NCBI RefSeq assembly: GCF_040712085.1
Contig: NZ_JBFCVK010000001.1
Coordinates: 496,001 to 560,000 of the forward strand
Source: Aquibaculum sediminis
Lineage (GTDB): Bacteria; Pseudomonadota; Alphaproteobacteria; Kiloniellales; DSM-21159
Length of the DNA: 64,000 nt
Direction: 5' to 3'
Position 1 is the stretch's first letter, and every line of letters starts with the position of its first letter. A program made the translations under genes and the position numbers. The notes beneath the pieces are model-generated. The model was not told the origin of the DNA. It ran no database searches and worked only from the letters and a program-made list of their open reading frames with translations. Below are positions 61,731 to 64,000 of the stretch, piece by piece.

Positions 61731-62384
61731 ATGACGTTCACCGCGCCCCCGCACGACTGTCCACGCTGCCCGCGCCTTGCGGGCTTTCGCGCGGACAACA
61801 GGGTGCGCTTTCCGAGCTACCACAATGCACCGGTGACCTCCTTCGGCCCCGAGGATGCGCGTCTGCTCGTCCTCGGGCTGGCTCCGGGTCTGCACGGCGC
61901 CAATCAGACCGGCCGTCCCTTCACCGGGGACTACGCCGGCGACCTGCTCTACCCGACGCTGGTGTCTGAAGGCTTCGCCAGCGGTGACTACGCGCGCCGT
62001 CCCGATGACGGCCTGCAGCTCAAGGATTGCCGCATCAGCAACGCCGTGCGCTGCGTGCCGCCCGAGAACAAGCCGACCACCGCAGAGATCAAGGCCTGCC
62101 GCCCCTTCTTCGAAGCGGAACTGGCCTGCCTGAAGCAGCTTCGCATCGTGCTGGCGCTTGGCCGCATCGCCCATGACCAGCTGCTGGCGACCCTTGGCCT
62201 GCGGCGCAATGCCTATGCCTTCGCCCATGGCGCGCTCCATCGACTGCCGAACGGCCTGCTGTTGGCCGACAGCTACCACTGCTCACGCTATAACGTGAAC
62301 ACGCGCCGCCTGACGCCGGAGATGTTTCAAACGGTGGTGGCGCGCTTGCGCGCAGAACTGGACGCCGTACCGGGTGACCGCTGA
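61731..62384 (+). CDS. Family 5 uracil-DNA glycosylase (UDGb)
   Basis: A 217-residue uracil-DNA glycosylase of the Fe-S cluster type. Cysteines of the cluster start with DCPRCPRL and recur in CRISNAVRCVPP. The first active-site motif is GLAPGLHGANQTGRPFTGD near residue 46, the family 5 form with no catalytic Asp or Asn at the usual place. The second is SYHCSRYNVNTRRLT near 185. It removes uracil and also some other deaminated bases. TTG at 61725 would add two residues. Confidence 0.9.
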   Translation: MTFTAPPHDCPRCPRLAGFRADNRVRFPSYHNAPVTSFGPEDARLLVLGLAPGLHGANQTGRPFTGDYAGDLLYPTLVSEGFASGDYARRPDDGLQLKDCRISNAVRCVPPENKPTTAEIKACRPFFEAELACLKQLRIVLALGRIAHDQLLATLGLRRNAYAFAHGALHRLPNGLLLADSYHCSRYNVNTRRLTPEMFQTVVARLRAELDAVPGDR

Positions 62385-62419
62385 GGCTGACCCGAGGCCA
62401 GCAAGACTGGATTCAAATT

Positions 62420-62881
62420 TTAGCCGCGGTCGCGCAGCAGGCGGGCCTTCTGGCGCTGCCAATCGCGCTTCTTGATGTCTTCGCGACGATCCGCCTTGCG
62501 CTTGCCCTTGGCCAGACCGAGTTCCAGTTTCGCCATGCCGCGATCATTGAAGTAGATCGCAAGCGGCACCAGCGTGTAGCCGTCCCGGCGCACCAGCCCC
62601 AGCAGGCGTTCGCGCTCGCGGCGATGCACCAACAGCTTGCGCGCCCGCTTGGGTTCATGCCCGAAGCGATTGGCCGGCGCGTACTCGGAGATGTGCGCGT
62701 TGAGCAGATAGAGCTCGCCCTTCTGCTCCGCCGCATAGGATTCGCCCAGAGAGGCCTTGCCCGCTCGCAGGGATTTCACCTCCGAGCCCATCAGGGCAAG
62801 GCCGGCCTCCAGCCGCTCCTCGATGAAGTAGTCGTGCGTCGCCCGGCGATTCTGGGCGACGACCTTTCGCCCCTCCGCCAC
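62420..62881 (-). CDS. smpB: SsrA-binding protein
   Basis: A 153-residue SmpB, which loads tmRNA into stalled ribosomes for trans-translation. It shows VAQNRRATHDYFIEERLEAG near residue 8, LMGSEVKSLRAGKASLGES near 30 and the basic tail KGKRKADRREDIKKRDWQRQ at about 125-145. A GTG start is used. The tmRNA gene is not in the window. It lies 41 bases after dapA, same direction, so the two may be one operon. Confidence 0.96.
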   Translation of the reverse strand: MAEGRKVVAQNRRATHDYFIEERLEAGLALMGSEVKSLRAGKASLGESYAAEQKGELYLLNAHISEYAPANRFGHEPKRARKLLVHRRERERLLGLVRRDGYTLVPLAIYFNDRGMAKLELGLAKGKRKADRREDIKKRDWQRQKARLLRDRG

Positions 62882-62922
62882 GGCTCCGGTCCTCTTCAGT
62901 CTTGTGTTGCTGTCCCGGGCGG

Positions 62923-63810
62923 CTAGTTGAGCAGCCCGGCGTGAATCATCGCGTCGCGCACCCGCTTCTGGGTCTCCGGCGTCACCTGCACCAGCGGCAG
63001 CCGCAGTTCGTTGCGGCAGTGCCCCAGCAGGGACAGCGCATACTTGACCGGCTGCGGGCTGGGCTCGATGAACAGCGTGGTGTGCAGCGGCATCAAACGA
63101 TCGTTGATCTCCTGGGCTGCCGCGATGTCGCCGCGCTTCCAGGCCGTGTGGAACTGCGCACAGAGCCGCGGAGCCACGTTGGCGGTCACGGAAATGCAGC
63201 CATGCCCGCCCTGCGCCATGTAGGGCAGAATGGTTGCGTCCTCGCCGGAGAGCTGGCAGAAGTCCTTGCCGATGGCCGCCCGGGTGAGCGCGGGGCGCAC
63301 CAGATCGGCGGTCGCATCCTTCACACCGACAATGTGCGGTAGTTCGGCCAGCCGGGCCATGGTTTCCACGCTCATGTCGACGATGGAGCGGCCGGGAATG
63401 TTGTAGATCAGGATCGGCAGGCTGCTGGCATCGTGGATCGCCTTGAAGTGCTGGTAGAGCCCTTCCTGGTTCGGCTTGTTGTAGTAGGGCGTCACCACCA
63501 GCCCGGCGTCCGCGCCGGCCTTCTCCGCATGCTGCATGAAGTCGATGGCTTCGGCGGTGGAGTTCGAGCCGGCGCCCGCGATTACCGGTGCCCGCCCTGC
63601 GGCGGCCTCGATGCAGAGCTCGACCACGCGCTTGTGTTCATCATGGGTGAGAGTCGGCGACTCACCCGTCGTACCGACCGGAACCAGGGCATCGGTGCCT
63701 TCGTCGATCTGCCATTTGACGAAATCGCGAAAACCCTGCTCGTCCACGCGATTATCGACGAAGGGAGTGATCAAGGCGGTCAGGGAGCCCGTAAAAAGCG
63801 GCCCAGTCAT
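62923..63810 (-). CDS. dapA: 4-hydroxy-tetrahydrodipicolinate synthase
   Basis: A 295-residue DapA, which condenses pyruvate with aspartate semialdehyde for lysine and meso-diaminopimelate. Seen are GSLTALITPFVDNRVDEQGF near residue 8, PVGTTGESPTLTHDEHKRVV near 43, the Tyr of VVTPYYNKPNQEGLYQHF, the Schiff-base lysine in HIVGVKDATADL near 162 and GGHGCISVTANVAP near 200. The length is normal. It is the first gene before smpB. Confidence 0.97.
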   Translation of the reverse strand: MTGPLFTGSLTALITPFVDNRVDEQGFRDFVKWQIDEGTDALVPVGTTGESPTLTHDEHKRVVELCIEAAAGRAPVIAGAGSNSTAEAIDFMQHAEKAGADAGLVVTPYYNKPNQEGLYQHFKAIHDASSLPILIYNIPGRSIVDMSVETMARLAELPHIVGVKDATADLVRPALTRAAIGKDFCQLSGEDATILPYMAQGGHGCISVTANVAPRLCAQFHTAWKRGDIAAAQEINDRLMPLHTTLFIEPSPQPVKYALSLLGHCRNELRLPLVQVTPETQKRVRDAMIHAGLLN

Positions 63811-64000
63811 GGAATCCTAGCCTCGCATTGCTGCAGAACATTTTTCTTTCCGGAAAGCGGCTGCTCTCCGGGCGAAGTGGCGCAAGATAGCGTTCGCCCT
63901 CCGTGGGAACAAGCAGCCCGAAACGCATCACAGATCGCATTCGCTTGGGGCTGCCGCACGGGCGTGGTAATCAATGGAAAGCTGGGGGCTATATCCGGTT
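63811..64000. other. Right-edge region before dapA, no gene supported
   Basis: It should hold the dapA promoter. A 12-bp palindrome CTTTCCGGAAAG lies at 63846-63857. A new rightward gene may begin near the edge, but too little is visible to say. In many alphaproteobacteria a divergent lytic transglycosylase gene stands here. Confidence 0.4.

Noticed and set aside
63966..64000. A gene starting at the right edge
   Set aside because: GTG and ATG codons open short frames, but there is no ribosome site and too little sequence to support a gene.

Overview
This is a GC-rich, gene-dense, chromosomal stretch that reads as an alphaproteobacterium. The gene orders rpsT-echA-mutM-ubiE-ubiB and cytochrome c/kdsB/pheA, a near-universal 5'-ATGA-type overlap style, and a perfect EcfG-type (general stress sigma) promoter all point to that class. 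The Rhodospirillales/Kiloniellales area is my best guess; no species is claimed. I found no insertion sequence, phage, CRISPR array or toxin-antitoxin pair. About 67 protein genes and one tRNA are supported.

Layout. 1-4.3 kb: partial rpsT, enoyl-CoA hydratase, mutM, ubiE and ubiB, an arrangement usually found beside dnaA. 4.4-8.2 kb: DUF1330, a SulP transporter with a universal stress protein, a strong bidirectional terminator, and a Bax-inhibitor-1 membrane protein. 8.3-12.5 kb: the ybbP-ybbA/tesA locus, divergent around a three-copy 11-bp tandem repeat. 12.6-20.1 kb: aldo-keto reductase, RNA ligase-like ThpR, small proteins, an ExoD protein, an orphan ECF sigma factor, an ElaB-like protein, a phospholipid-methyltransferase-like enzyme, a sigma-region-2-only protein with a small partner, and UbiD. 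20.1-25.9 kb: a complete yejABEF-type peptide ABC importer. 26.0-34.9 kb: hisN, a duplicated diheme cytochrome c, kdsB, pheA, a second ExoD, mtaB-ftsY, an EamA transporter, DUF1028 and DinB.

34.9-42.2 kb: an orphan, divergent GroEL behind an FNR/FixK-type palindrome and coupled to a nicotinate phosphoribosyltransferase, then a protein-arginine-methyltransferase-like enzyme, an SDR, Nnr and a CpxP/Spy-like protein. 42.5-45.6 kb: ECF sigma, anti-sigma, and a sorAB-like sulfite dehydrogenase with its cytochrome. 45.7-52.8 kb: HpcH aldolase, a Sel1/SPOR protein, glutamate dehydrogenase, a methyltransferase, tRNA-Arg(CCG), a lipoprotein hydrolase and an ABC ATPase. 52.9-60.4 kb: a zinc-ribbon protein, polA, then ku-ligD (bacterial non-homologous end joining) driven by a perfect GGAAC-N17-CGTT promoter, and a stress-type SDR. 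60.4-64 kb: folK, a NYN-domain protein, family-5 uracil-DNA glycosylase, smpB and dapA.

Most of the window is housekeeping. The most interesting parts are stress and redox regulation: ku-ligD under a likely general-stress promoter, the orphan GroEL-PncB pair with an oxygen-type operator, the ECF-controlled sulfite oxidation cluster, the sigma-region-2-only protein, the bacterial PRMT-like enzyme, the tandem cytochrome c with an acidic linker, and an intrinsic terminator lying inside the predicted start of hisN. All regulatory assignments are inferences from motifs; nothing was searched or computed outside the sequence.
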